NCBI GenBank assembly: GCA_964455095.1
Contig: CAYVUV010000090.1
Span: 1-46,808, forward strand
DNA: 46,808 nt
Direction: 5' to 3'
Source: CAYVUV01 sp964455095
GTDB lineage: Bacteria; Desulfobacterota; Binatia; HRBIN30; CADEER01
Shown here piece by piece: positions 7,967-17,258 of this stretch; positions within the stretch are counted from its first letter, which is position 1, and each line of letters starts with the position of its first letter. The position numbers and the translations under genes are program-made. A model generated the notes under the pieces. The model saw only the letters and a program-made list of their open reading frames with translations, was not told where the DNA came from and did not search any database.

Positions 7967-10750
7967 CTACGGGCAGCCCTCGTTGATATTTCGGATCGCC
8001 AGTGTGACCTCGCTGCTGCGCACCCGACCGTCGCCATTCTGGTCGGCCGCCAGGCACGCCTCAACATCCGCCTGGCCGTTGATGATGCTGATCATCACCG
8101 TGATTTCACTGCTGCGCACACGGCCGTCGCCGTTGCAGTCGCCGACGCACTCGCATTGGTTGTCGACGCAGGCCTCGCGGCCGTCGGCGCATTCATCGGG
8201 CCCAGCGGTCGGACCCGAGCATTCGACGATAGGCTGGCATGTCCCATCGCGGCATACGGTGCCGTCCGGACACGGATGCTCCGGGTCGCAAGGAAGAGGC
8301 TGGTCGCTGACCGTTACCGTACCCGGCGCGACACTGGCGCCGAACTCGTTGCCAGCCGAGTCGCCGATCTGGAAGCGCTCCCCAACCAGTGTCGAAGCGC
8401 CAAACGGCGCTTCCGCTTCGATACGGAAGCGACAGGTCATGACCGCACCGGCCGTGTACGTATCGAGCGGGAACATCAGATCCAGCACCGCGACGCGCAA
8501 ACGGGTCTGACCGGTGGGTGCCGGCGGCACCTGTGGTTTGAAAGCCACCGGGAAGAACTTGCCCGCCAAACGGGGAGCAATCGTACAGGCCGTCCCCGGG
8601 TCGTCGATGCTCAGCGTAGCGCTGTCGAACAGAATGTCCGTCTGTACGGTCGTCACGTCACCCCCGCCGCCGAGGTTGATTGGGACGTCGACGAACTGTC
8701 CCCGAATGCCGGCTACCGAACCGATGACGATCGTGCGCGGCTCATCCGTCCGATTCTCGGCGAAGATCAGGGGCGCCCCTTCTCCAGGGCAACCAAGACC
8801 GAGGTTCGTCACGGCCAGAGTTACCTCATTGGCCATGACCCCGCCGTCGAGCGGCTCATCGAAGTCGCCCGCCGGGCACTCCTCGATATCGCAGGCGCCT
8901 CCCAGGATGCAGACCATCCGGGTGATCTCGGTGCCGAAGACGATCCCGTCCAGGTTGCAGTCACCGCCGCACTCGCACTTGCCGTCGAGGCAAGTCTCGC
9001 GCACGCCGCGGCAGTTCACGCGATCGACCTCTGGATCCATGTCATCGCATTCGCGTGGCGGCACACACACCATCGCGCGGCAACGGTCCTCCGGGTCCGG
9101 ACAGTCGGCATCGACCATGCATGTCGGCAACGGCGTTGCCGTGGGCGTCGGTGTCGAGAGATCGCGACAGATCCCGTTCACGCACACCAAGCCGCTTGGG
9201 CAGTCTTCATTCCCATCGCAAGCAATGGTTGGTGTCGGCGTCGGCGCGGGCACGCACACGTCGTTTTCGCACACCTCGCCGCTCTTGCAATCCGTGTCGC
9301 GATCGCAGGGAATCGGCGGCGTGGGAGTCGCTGTCGCCTGCACCCCGGTGCGGGTCGGCGTGCGAGTTCCCACCGGGGTCACCTCGACGTTGGCGCGAAT
9401 GAACGCGTCCAACGCTTGATTGGTGTCGTTGGGGACGAGATCCGAAGCCAGCGAGGCGAAGGCGACGAAGTTCCCATCCTGACTGATGCTCGGAGGCACG
9501 TCGGGCACGCTGTTGTTGCCCGGTCCACCGTCCGGGTTGGTGCTGATGAGCGATGTGGTGCCGTTGACGCGATCGCGCACATAGACCTGCGACCGGCCGC
9601 GAGTCGTCTGCCCGGGGGCGAGATTGCTGCCGAAGTTGCCAAACGCCACGAACCGCCCGTCACCGCTGATCGAGGGCGGAATCGCGATGTCGTTGCTCTC
9701 CTGGCCCAGCGAGTTGACGCTGACGCGTTCCGTTTCCCCGGACGTGCAGTTGTGGACGAAGACGTCGGCCACGGTGTTTCTGTCGTCGGGGACGAGATTG
9801 GACGCGTTCGACTTGAACGCGACGATATTGCCGTCGGCACTGAGCGAGGGCAGGAAGCTGATATCGTTGGCCTCAGCGCCCTCGCTGCTGACACTGGCGC
9901 GGCAGGTGACGACGCCGTCGCAAGCGACATAGACGTCCATCGTCCCGTTGGTGTCACCCGCCAGCAGGTTGTTGGCAGCCGACGCAAACGCGACACAACG
10001 GCCGTTGGAGCTGATCGCGGGTGTGATGCTGCTGCCGTTCGCTTGCGCCCCGCCCGCTCCGACGCTCACGCGCGAAGTCAGACCGGTGCCGCGATTGTAC
10101 AGGAAGATGTCGGAGGTGAGATTGGTGTCGCTCGGAACGAGGTTCGAAGCGTTAGACTGAAAGGCAATAACCTGGCAGTCGGCACTGACGCTCGGAAAGG
10201 AGCTGGCACCATTCGCCTCGACTCCGTCACCGACGCTGGCGCGCAGGGTCGAGGCCGGGCTCGAGCCCAGGTCGCGCACGAAGACGTCCGTGCGCCCGTT
10301 GCTGTCGTCGGGGACCAGGTTGGTCGCATCGGAGCTGAAGGCCACGCACGTACAATCTGCGTCAACCGCCGGTCGAAACCCCTGAGCCTGACTAGGTCCG
10401 TTGCCCTGTGCCCCGGTCTCGCTCAAGCTGACGCGCTGAATCGCGTGCGAATCGCGATCGACGAGGTAGACATCCCGGTAGCCGTTGGTGTCGGCATCGG
10501 GCCCCTGCGGCAGTAGATTGGTCGCATCAGTATAGAATGCGACGCAGCTGCCGTCGGCGTTGGTCGCAGGTCCGGAGCTGTTGGAGTTCGCCTGGCCGCC
10601 GTCGAACTTGACACTGACGCGCTCTACCGGTGGGACCGGATCTGTAGTCTGCGTCGTTGCCGACTGGCCGGTCAGCGCCAGAACCGCCGTCAGGATGCCC
10701 ATCCCACCCAGCGTCGACCACATTGTGACCGCTTTGATTCGGCCGTTCAT
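7967..10750 (-). CDS. large exported modular protein: seven-bladed propeller, Cys-rich repeats, two dockerin-like domains and a cohesin-like domain
   Basis: The protein is 927 residues. ATG 10750 is chosen because GGAGG lies about 9 nt upstream; an alternative TTG at 10768 overlaps that site. After the signal peptide come seven repeats of about 58 residues (about 40-455) with 'RVSV...SADG..VAF.S.ASNLVP.DTN...DVFV.D', a PD40/TolB-type propeller. Next are short Cys modules such as 'CDRDTDCKSGEVCENDVC' separated by TPTPT linkers. A dockerin-like segment ('GDCNLDGIVFGTE') follows, then a cohesin-like beta-sandwich (about 670-810), another Cys module and a C-terminal dockerin-like pair 'DCNGDGRVRSSE' and 'DQNGDGRVRSSE'. 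Both 12-residue loops have canonical Ca-binding positions. No enzymatic domain is visible. A role in calcium-dependent assembly at the surface is inferred. Confidence 0.75.
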   Translation of the reverse strand: MNGRIKAVTMWSTLGGMGILTAVLALTGQSATTQTTDPVPPVERVSVKFDGGQANSNSSGPATNADGSCVAFYTDATNLLPQGPDADTNGYRDVYLVDRDSHAIQRVSLSETGAQGNGPSQAQGFRPAVDADCTCVAFSSDATNLVPDDSNGRTDVFVRDLGSSPASTLRASVGDGVEANGASSFPSVSADCQVIAFQSNASNLVPSDTNLTSDIFLYNRGTGLTSRVSVGAGGAQANGSSITPAISSNGRCVAFASAANNLLAGDTNGTMDVYVACDGVVTCRASVSSEGAEANDISFLPSLSADGNIVAFKSNASNLVPDDRNTVADVFVHNCTSGETERVSVNSLGQESNDIAIPPSISGDGRFVAFGNFGSNLAPGQTTRGRSQVYVRDRVNGTTSLISTNPDGGPGNNSVPDVPPSISQDGNFVAFASLASDLVPNDTNQALDAFIRANVEVTPVGTRTPTRTGVQATATPTPPIPCDRDTDCKSGEVCENDVCVPAPTPTPTIACDGNEDCPSGLVCVNGICRDLSTPTPTATPLPTCMVDADCPDPEDRCRAMVCVPPRECDDMDPEVDRVNCRGVRETCLDGKCECGGDCNLDGIVFGTEITRMVCILGGACDIEECPAGDFDEPLDGGVMANEVTLAVTNLGLGCPGEGAPLIFAENRTDEPRTIVIGSVAGIRGQFVDVPINLGGGGDVTTVQTDILFDSATLSIDDPGTACTIAPRLAGKFFPVAFKPQVPPAPTGQTRLRVAVLDLMFPLDTYTAGAVMTCRFRIEAEAPFGASTLVGERFQIGDSAGNEFGASVAPGTVTVSDQPLPCDPEHPCPDGTVCRDGTCQPIVECSGPTAGPDECADGREACVDNQCECVGDCNGDGRVRSSEITVMISIINGQADVEACLAADQNGDGRVRSSEVTLAIRNINEGCP

Positions 10751-11249
10751 TCCGGTGTCTCCTCCCAAAATCCAGCAGCAGAGAGTGCACCCGCGACGCG
10801 TGTGCCAACCCCCCGTGCTACGCCCCAGTCAGTTCCCGATGGCCTCGAACGCCGAGTCGCCAACCGATCCTTTTACCCTCAAAGGTCGACCGGAATAGCG
10901 AATTGTTGCTGTGCGCGAACTGGACCAAATGCGTCGTTTGAATCCGGCGACGAGTGCCGTATGTCGGATCCCTCTGTGTGCCACACGCAGCGCCCAGCAA
11001 GCGATCAACCAGGCCGGAAGGTACACCGTTCACCGCCAAAGTCAACCCGTTTGATGCATGACATCGACGAGCCGAAGGGCGGAAAACCGCGCTCCCATCA
11101 GCGAAAACGCAGTCGCAGCGCCCACTGCGCCATGCCGTGCGAGAGACGTAGTCACGGCCAGACGGAACAGCGCGAGTTTGTCACATGACCGAGCGCCAGG
11201 AGACCGCGTTGGGGCGGTCAGGCGATCCCGACCACATGCAGGAAAGCAG
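10751..11249. other. 499-bp intergenic region, no gene recognised
   Basis: Short frames exist on both strands but none has a family pattern or a ribosome site. It must contain the promoter of the propeller/dockerin gene; no good -35/-10 pair stands out. Confidence 0.4.
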
Positions 11250-11322
11250 TGGAGCTGAGCGGAGTCGAACCGCCGACCTCCTGAATGCCATTCAGGCGCT
11301 CTCCCAACTGAGCTACAGCCCC
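11250..11322 (-). tRNA. tRNA-Ala (GGC)
   Basis: The 73-nt minus-strand cloverleaf starts GGGGCTGTAGCTCAG. The anticodon arm CCTGA-ATGGCAT-TCAGG gives anticodon GGC, and the T arm contains GGTTCGACTCC. The acceptor stem closes with one G-U pair. The 3' CCA is not encoded. Confidence 0.95.
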
Positions 11323-11412
11323 AATGTCTGCGTACGCGCGATCGGATAGCCTAATTTGAGGCGGTGGGCAAGGCGCCCCGACGCAGACGGATGCGACCCG
11401 CGGGGAGTCCGG

Positions 11413-12765
11413 CTAGCCGCCTCCGCGGCGCCTCGACCGCTCGGCGGCACGTTCGGCAATGGCCGCCTCGGCCCCGTTGCGGGTCGGCTCGTAGTAGCAA
11501 CGCCCCTGCAGCGCCTCAGGCAGGTGTGGATGATCGACGGCCTGTTCGCCCTGGTCATGGGCGTACTGATAGCCACGGCCGTAGCCGAGGTCCTTCATCA
11601 GGGCGGTCGGCGCGTTGCGCAGGTGCAGCGGCACCGGCAATGCCCCGTGTTGGGCGACATCGGCGGCCGCGGCCAACATCGCGGCATACGCCGCGTTCGA
11701 CTTCGGTGCGGTCGCCAGGTAGACGACCGCCTGCGCCAACGGGATCCGCCCCTCCGGCAGTCCGACGAAGTGAAAGGCGTCGCGGGCGGCGACGGCGATG
11801 CCCAAGGCCTGGGGATCCGCATTGCCGACATCCTCGGCGGCGAAAATGATCATGCGGCGCGCGATGAACAACGGGTCCTCGCCCGCTTCGAGCATGCGCA
11901 TCATCCAATAGAGCGCCGCGTCTGGATCACTGCCGCGCAGGCTCTTGATGAATGCGGAGACCACGTTGTAGTGCTCTTCGCCGCCCTTGTCATAGCGCAG
12001 CGCGCGGCGCTGTGCCGACTCTTCGAGGACTGCGACCCCCAGGGTCTTCACCCCGCGCCGCGCCGCCAGGTCGGCGGCGGCCTCGAGCACATTCAGGGCG
12101 GTGCGCGCGTCGCCCTGAGCATGGGCGGCGAGAAAGGTCAGTCCTTCTTCGTCGATGCTCAGTTTACGGCCACCGAGCCCGCGGTCGCGATCGTCCAGCG
12201 CGCGCCGGACGATGGCGCGAATCGCGTCGTCATCCAGCGGCTGCAGGACCAGCACCGCCGCGCGCGACAGCAGCGCCGCGATGACCTCGAAGGAGGGGTT
12301 TTCCGTCGTCGCGCCGATCAGCGTGATGGTTCCGTCCTCGACATGCGGAAGAAAGGCGTCTTGTTGCGCCTTGTTGAAGCGGTGGATCTCATCGACGAAG
12401 AGGATCGTCGGACGCCCGTGATACTTGCGCTGCGTGCGCGCCTCCTCGATGACGCCCCGCAATTCCTTCACTCCCGACAACACGGCCGAAAACTCGATGG
12501 CGTGCGCCTGCGCGCCGCGGGCGATCAGGCGCGCGAGCGTGGTCTTGCCGCTGCCCGGCGGTCCCCACAGAATGAGCGAGCGCAATTGCTGTCCGTCAAT
12601 CAGGTCGCGCAACAACCGTTCCGGCCCGACCAGATGCGTTTGACCGATGAACTCGTCGATCGACGCCGGGCGCATGCGCTCGGCCAAGGGCGCCACCACT
12701 CGCGGGGCATCCGCGGCCGGCGTGTCGAACAGGGTCGGTTGGGCGTCGCGCGGGGGCGTGGCCAT
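11413..12765 (-). CDS. rarA: replication-associated recombination protein A (MgsA/RarA AAA+ ATPase)
   Basis: The 450-residue AAA+ ATPase is related to clamp-loader subunits and RuvB and acts at stalled replication forks. ATG 12765 gives the usual N-terminus ('LAERMRPASIDEFIGQ'); the frame is open further upstream but that part has no homology pattern and would overlap nadK. Walker A is 'GPPGSGKT' at 68-75 and Walker B is 'ILFVDEIHRF'. The sensor-1 region 'IGATTENPSFEV' and the C-terminal tetramerisation domain are present. It diverges from nadK with 78 bp between them. Confidence 0.93.
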   Translation of the reverse strand: MATPPRDAQPTLFDTPAADAPRVVAPLAERMRPASIDEFIGQTHLVGPERLLRDLIDGQQLRSLILWGPPGSGKTTLARLIARGAQAHAIEFSAVLSGVKELRGVIEEARTQRKYHGRPTILFVDEIHRFNKAQQDAFLPHVEDGTITLIGATTENPSFEVIAALLSRAAVLVLQPLDDDAIRAIVRRALDDRDRGLGGRKLSIDEEGLTFLAAHAQGDARTALNVLEAAADLAARRGVKTLGVAVLEESAQRRALRYDKGGEEHYNVVSAFIKSLRGSDPDAALYWMMRMLEAGEDPLFIARRMIIFAAEDVGNADPQALGIAVAARDAFHFVGLPEGRIPLAQAVVYLATAPKSNAAYAAMLAAAADVAQHGALPVPLHLRNAPTALMKDLGYGRGYQYAHDQGEQAVDHPHLPEALQGRCYYEPTRNGAEAAIAERAAERSRRRGGG

Positions 12766-12843
12766 CGCGGGCCACGCTAGCACAGTGCCGCGCGGCTCGC
12801 AGCGGCGCCCGGCCCAGCTGGCTGGCGCGCGCGGCGCTATGGT

Positions 12844-13704
12844 ATGGGTACCCGCGTGCAGACCGTCGGCGTCGTCATCAAGCGCGGCCGTGGAGAAGCG
12901 CTCGACCTCGGGCGCGAGTTGGTGCGATGGCTGCAGCGGCGGCACAAGACGGTCCTGGGCGAGCACGAAGCTGCCGCAGCGATCGGCTGTACCGACGCGG
13001 GCGATATCGCCGACATTGTGCAACGCGCCGATCTCATCGTCGTGCTCGGCGGCGACGGCACGCTGCTCAGCGTCGCGCGCCGCCTGCGCGAACGCGCCGT
13101 GCCCATTCTCGGTGTCAACCTCGGCGGGCTCGGCTTCCTGACTGCCGTGACGGTCGAGGAGCTCTACCCGGTGCTCGAGGATGCCTTCGCCGGCCACTTG
13201 CTCCTCGATTCCCGCATGACGCTCGAGGTGCGCGTGCCACACGACGACCGTGTCTACCAGGTCTTGAACGACGTCGTGATCACCAAGGGCACGCCGTTGG
13301 CGCGTATCATCGACCTGGAGACCGCGGTCGACGACGACATCGTCGGCACCTACAAAGCCGACGGCTTGATCGTCGCCACCCCGACAGGGTCCACTGCGTA
13401 CTCGCTTTCAGCCGGCGGCCCGATCGTCTTCCCCTCTCTCGACGTCATCCTGCTGTCGCCGATTTGTCCGCACACGCTCACCAACCGCCCGATGGTCCTG
13501 AGCGCGTCGGCCACCGTGCGCGTCACCGTGCGCTCGGTCGATCAACACGCCGAGGTCACGCTCGACGGCCAGGAAGGCATGTCGCTCGCCAATGACGACA
13601 CCGTGGAGATCCGCAAGAGTGCCACCATGGTGCCGCTGGTGCGCACCCGCCAGCGGAGCTACTTCAGCGTTCTGCGCAGCAAGTTGCGCTGGGGCGAGCG
13701 GTAG
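12844..13704 (+). CDS. nadK: NAD kinase
   Basis: The 286-residue cytoplasmic enzyme phosphorylates NAD to NADP. The nucleotide motif 'GGDGTLL' is at 69-75, 'NLGGLGFL' follows, the substrate motif appears as 'LNDVVI', and the glycine-rich 'DGLIVATPTGSTAYSLSAGG' is intact. No strong ribosome site precedes the ATG, so an alternative nearby start is possible. recN follows after 41 bp, a common nadK-recN arrangement, so the two are probably co-transcribed. Confidence 0.95.
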   Translation: MGTRVQTVGVVIKRGRGEALDLGRELVRWLQRRHKTVLGEHEAAAAIGCTDAGDIADIVQRADLIVVLGGDGTLLSVARRLRERAVPILGVNLGGLGFLTAVTVEELYPVLEDAFAGHLLLDSRMTLEVRVPHDDRVYQVLNDVVITKGTPLARIIDLETAVDDDIVGTYKADGLIVATPTGSTAYSLSAGGPIVFPSLDVILLSPICPHTLTNRPMVLSASATVRVTVRSVDQHAEVTLDGQEGMSLANDDTVEIRKSATMVPLVRTRQRSYFSVLRSKLRWGER

Positions 13705-13745
13705 GCGCCACGCGCCCGCCGAGCGACACCGCGAGCTGTCCTGCT

Positions 13746-15443
13746 ATGCTGCGTGAGCTACGTATTCGCGACTTCGCGATCATCGACGATCTGACGATCA
13801 GCTTTCGCCCCGGTCTCAACGTCATCACCGGTGAAACTGGCGCGGGCAAGAGCATCATTCTGCACGCACTGGCGTTGATCTGCGGGGGCCGCGCCGCACC
13901 CGACGTCATTCGCAGCGATGCCGACGCGGCGTCGATCGAGGGACTCTTCGAGGGGCCGTTGCCGGCCGAGCAGCGCGAGGCACTCGGGCTTGCAGCGGAC
14001 GACGAGCTGCTGGTACGGCGACAAATCCCGCGCACCGGCAAAGGACGCGTCTACGTCAACGGCAGCCCCTCGACCGTCGCCCTGCTCGCCCAGCTCGGCA
14101 CCTGGTTGGTGCATATCTACGGACAGCACGATCAGGCGCTGCTGCTGCGGCCGGCGAGCCACCTCGACCTGCTGGATCAGTTCGGCGACCTCACCGAGCT
14201 GCGCGCTCGCATGGCCATCGCATACAACCGCCTGGCGGCCGCGCGGCACGAGCGCGACGCGCGCCTTGCTCGTTGCGCGGCGGCGGCGCAACGCCGCGAC
14301 CTGCTCGACTACCAGGTTGCGGAGCTCGCCGCGGCCGAAGTCGGCCCCGACGAAGAGCAGGCCCTGCGCCGCGAGCGCGAGGTGCTGCGCCACGCCGAAC
14401 GGCTGCATCAGACCACGGGGACCGCCGAGGAGGCGCTCTATTCGGGCGAGGGCGCGATCGGCTCCGCTGTCGCGCGCATCGCCGCGCAACTGCACGAGCT
14501 GTTGCGCATCGATCCGGCGCTCGGTCCCACCGCCGAGCTGCTCGATTCGGCCAGCGTGCAGATCGAGGAAGCCGCCCTGCAACTGCGCGCCTACGCCGAG
14601 CGGGCACAGGTCGATCCGACGCGACTGACGTCCGTCGAGGACCGGCTGGAACTGCTGGCGCAGTTGAGCCGCAAGTACGGCGTGCCGAGCACTGAGCTCG
14701 TTGCGGTGTTGGCGACCGCACGCGAGGATCTCGCCCTGCTGTCGGCCGATACGGCCGGCTCCGCGGCCGCGCAGGGCGAAGTCGATCGGCTCGAGGCAGA
14801 GGCGCGCGCGATCGCCCAGCAACTGTCGGCCGCCCGCAAGGCCGCGGCGCGCCGACTCGAACAGCAGATGACCGGCGAGCTCGCCACGCTCGGCATGCGC
14901 GACGCCGCCTTTCGCGTCGCCATGCAGCCCCCCCAAGCGCTCGACCGCGAGACCGCCCTCGGTCCGACCGGAATCGACGACGTCGAGTTCCACCTCTCCG
15001 CCAACCCCGGCGAGGACCCCAAGCCGCTGGCGCGCATCGCCTCGGGGGGCGAACTGTCGCGCATCATGCTGGCGTTGAAAGCCCTGACGGCGGCGGGCGG
15101 CGAGACTCCGATCCTGATCTTCGACGAGGTCGACGCCGGCATCGGCGGCGCGGTCGCCGATGCTGTCGCCCGCCGGCTGCACGCACTCGCCGCGACGCGC
15201 CAATTGCTCTGCATCACGCATCTGCCGCAGATCGCCGCCTACGCCGATCACCACTTCGCCGTGGAAAAGGAACGGGCCGACGGGCGGACGATCACGCACG
15301 CGCGCGCGCTCGATGCGGATGAACGCGTGCACGAGTTGTCGCGCATGTTGGGGGGCACCGTCGCCCCGGCCGAAGCCGAGCGGTACGCGCGCCGCCTCAT
15401 CGCCCAGGCTCGCACGGTTTCCGTCCCCTCCCGCACCCGCTGA
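13746..15443 (+). CDS. recN: DNA repair protein RecN
   Basis: The 565-residue SMC-like ATPase acts in double-strand-break repair. Walker A 'GETGAGKS' is at residues 29-36. A central Ala/Arg/Glu-rich coiled-coil region separates the halves. The C-terminal half has the ABC signature 'LARIASGGELSRIMLALK' and Walker B 'ILIFDEVDAGIGG', then 'CITHLPQIAA'. Length matches the family (about 550). Confidence 0.95.
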   Translation: MLRELRIRDFAIIDDLTISFRPGLNVITGETGAGKSIILHALALICGGRAAPDVIRSDADAASIEGLFEGPLPAEQREALGLAADDELLVRRQIPRTGKGRVYVNGSPSTVALLAQLGTWLVHIYGQHDQALLLRPASHLDLLDQFGDLTELRARMAIAYNRLAAARHERDARLARCAAAAQRRDLLDYQVAELAAAEVGPDEEQALRREREVLRHAERLHQTTGTAEEALYSGEGAIGSAVARIAAQLHELLRIDPALGPTAELLDSASVQIEEAALQLRAYAERAQVDPTRLTSVEDRLELLAQLSRKYGVPSTELVAVLATAREDLALLSADTAGSAAAQGEVDRLEAEARAIAQQLSAARKAAARRLEQQMTGELATLGMRDAAFRVAMQPPQALDRETALGPTGIDDVEFHLSANPGEDPKPLARIASGGELSRIMLALKALTAAGGETPILIFDEVDAGIGGAVADAVARRLHALAATRQLLCITHLPQIAAYADHHFAVEKERADGRTITHARALDADERVHELSRMLGGTVAPAEAERYARRLIAQARTVSVPSRTR

Positions 15444-15470
15444 GGCCGCCGCCGGCGCGCATCCGTTGCC

Positions 15471-15500
15471 TTGACACGATCAGAAGCCCCATCGTATTCA
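15471..15500 (+). promoter_or_regulatory. probable sigma70-type promoter for the outer-membrane protein gene
   Basis: TTGACA at 15471-15476 is followed after 18 nt by TATTCA at 15495-15500. It starts 27 bp after the recN stop and about 80 bp before the ATG at 15581. Confidence 0.5.
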
Positions 15501-15580
15501 ACCGCGACCAATTGCTATCTACGACTCTCCCGCCATAGGAACAGGCGCCGAGGGGGGGCCAGGCTCGGAAGGAGGAGGCG

Positions 15581-16462
15581 ATGAAGGGAGCAGCGTTCAG
15601 GTACGGGCTCGCCGTAGTGGTCTGCAGCCTGGCGGGACAGGTGATGGCGGAAGACGTCGTGCTGACAGACAACGACCGCACGGTGCGCAACTTCACCGTC
15701 GAGTCGGCGACGGTCGGCGACGGCAAGATTCGCCTCGAGGTCCGCGGCATGACCTTGGAGGATGACAAAGACACGAAGCTCGACCTGATCGGCTTCCCCG
15801 TCAAAGACATCGAGAAGAAGCTGAACCGCAGCGGCACCACGGACTTCGAGGTGAACCGCGTCAACGGTGGTACCATCGATCTGGTCGGCAGCTACGGACT
15901 GGGCGCCAACGCCGAGCTCGGCTTCGACATTCCCTTCGTAATCCAGAAGTATCGCGCCGAGGATTCCACCACGTCGACCACCGTGCACGACAGCGAGCAA
16001 GACATCGGCGACGTGCTGATGTACGGCAAGTTCAAACGCGAGATGGCCGAACACTGCACCGTGGCCGGCGGGCTCGAGATGAAGGTGCCGACCGGCGTCG
16101 AGCGCAAGTTTCTCGGTACCGGCGAGCTCGGCTTAAAGCCCTTTCTCTCCACCCGCTACCAGCGCGGGCGCTGGGGGGTCGGCGCGCATGTCGGCTACCA
16201 GATCTACAGCGGCAGCGTCGACGACGAGTTCAACTTCGGCGTCGAGGGTCTGGTGAGGGGCAGTGAGCTCTTCGCCCTCCGCCTCGAACTCGCCGGGCGC
16301 TACTTCAAGTCGTATGGCGACGAGTACATCGATGTGGTGGCGCTGCCCGGCATCGACTTCAACCTGACGCAGAATTTCACCATCCGCCCAACCGGCCTGG
16401 CCAACATCACCTACGACGCGCTCGATTGGGGTGTCGGGATCGGCTTCGTGCTGACGATCTAG
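15581..16462 (+). CDS. putative outer-membrane beta-barrel protein
   Basis: The protein is 293 residues. The ATG follows a strong GGAAGGAGGAGG ribosome site. A Sec signal peptide ends near 'QVMAED'. The C-terminal two thirds consist of alternating hydrophobic strands with short turns ('GVGAHVGYQIYSG', 'LRLELAGRYFKSYGDE') and the chain ends in an alternating strand, 'DWGVGIGFVLTI', as expected of a beta-barrel, though the last residue is Ile rather than the typical Phe. The pattern resembles the 'MetA-pathway of phenol degradation' transporter-like family, but this is not certain. It has its own promoter and no functional neighbours. Confidence 0.7.
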   Translation: MKGAAFRYGLAVVVCSLAGQVMAEDVVLTDNDRTVRNFTVESATVGDGKIRLEVRGMTLEDDKDTKLDLIGFPVKDIEKKLNRSGTTDFEVNRVNGGTIDLVGSYGLGANAELGFDIPFVIQKYRAEDSTTSTTVHDSEQDIGDVLMYGKFKREMAEHCTVAGGLEMKVPTGVERKFLGTGELGLKPFLSTRYQRGRWGVGAHVGYQIYSGSVDDEFNFGVEGLVRGSELFALRLELAGRYFKSYGDEYIDVVALPGIDFNLTQNFTIRPTGLANITYDALDWGVGIGFVLTI

Positions 16463-16489
16463 TCGCACGGTCGTTCGCGCCCGATTCGA

Positions 16490-17221
16490 TCAGTACGTCA
16501 CCGCGGTAAGGCACAGGCCATGCGGCGGGGCGGTGGGCCCCGCGCGTGTGCGGTCACGCGCCGCGAGCAGCCCGGGCAACTCGTCGGCGGGACGCTGGCC
16601 GCGTCCGACTTCGACCAACGTGCCGACGATGTTGCGCACCATGTGGCGCAGGAACGCGGTGGCCTCGATCTGGTAACAGAGCAGATCGCCGTCGTGCTCG
16701 AACCGACTGACCGTCACCCGACGCACCGGGTGCCGGGCGTCGCAACCCGCGGCGCGGAACGAGCTGAAGTCGTGCTCGCCGAGCAACGGCGCCGCGGCCG
16801 CCGCCATCGCGGACAGGTCGAGCGGCAGCGGCAGATGCCAGGCATAGCGTCGCCAGAACGGCGACGCTGTCGGCCGATTCCAGACCCGGTAGAGGTACGC
16901 CCGGCTGTGCGCCGCGCGGCGGGGATCGAAGTCTTCTGCCACGACATCGACGGCACGCACCGCGATATCGGCTGGGGTGAGCGCGTTCAGCGCCCGCTGC
17001 ACGGTTGCCGCGGTCAATGGGCGCTCGGTGCGAAACGTCACGACCTGTCCCGCCGCGTGGACCCCGGCGTCGGTGCGACCCGCGGCCGCGACGCGAGCGG
17101 GATGACCGAGCAGGCGAGAGAGGGCGTCTTCGAGCGTCCCCTGGAGGGTGCGCCCGTTGGGCTGAATCTGCCAGCCGCAGTAGTCGGTGCCGTCGTATTC
17201 GACGACCAGCCGGAAGTGCAT
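16490..17221 (-). CDS. truA: tRNA pseudouridine(38-40) synthase
   Basis: The 243-residue enzyme converts uridines 38-40 of the tRNA anticodon arm to pseudouridine. 'GRTDAGVHA' carries the catalytic Asp51, and 'YDGTDYCGWQIQPNGRTLQG' is the N-terminal signature. It is the last gene of the minus-strand leu block, 37 bp after the asd-like gene. The OMP gene converges on it, leaving 27 bp in which no terminator is clear. Confidence 0.95.
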   Translation of the reverse strand: MHFRLVVEYDGTDYCGWQIQPNGRTLQGTLEDALSRLLGHPARVAAAGRTDAGVHAAGQVVTFRTERPLTAATVQRALNALTPADIAVRAVDVVAEDFDPRRAAHSRAYLYRVWNRPTASPFWRRYAWHLPLPLDLSAMAAAAAPLLGEHDFSSFRAAGCDARHPVRRVTVSRFEHDGDLLCYQIEATAFLRHMVRNIVGTLVEVGRGQRPADELPGLLAARDRTRAGPTAPPHGLCLTAVTY

Positions 17222-17258
17222 GCCGTTCAGCCGTCGCGATGCTTCGCCGGCGCCCTGC

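Noticed and set aside
8156..10516. Long plus-strand frame (786 codons)
   Set aside because: It is antisense to the propeller/dockerin gene, which has clear domains, a signal peptide and a ribosome site.
12766..13242. N-terminal extension of the rarA frame
   Set aside because: It overlaps nadK on the other strand and shows no RarA-like sequence; the accepted start gives the normal N-terminus.
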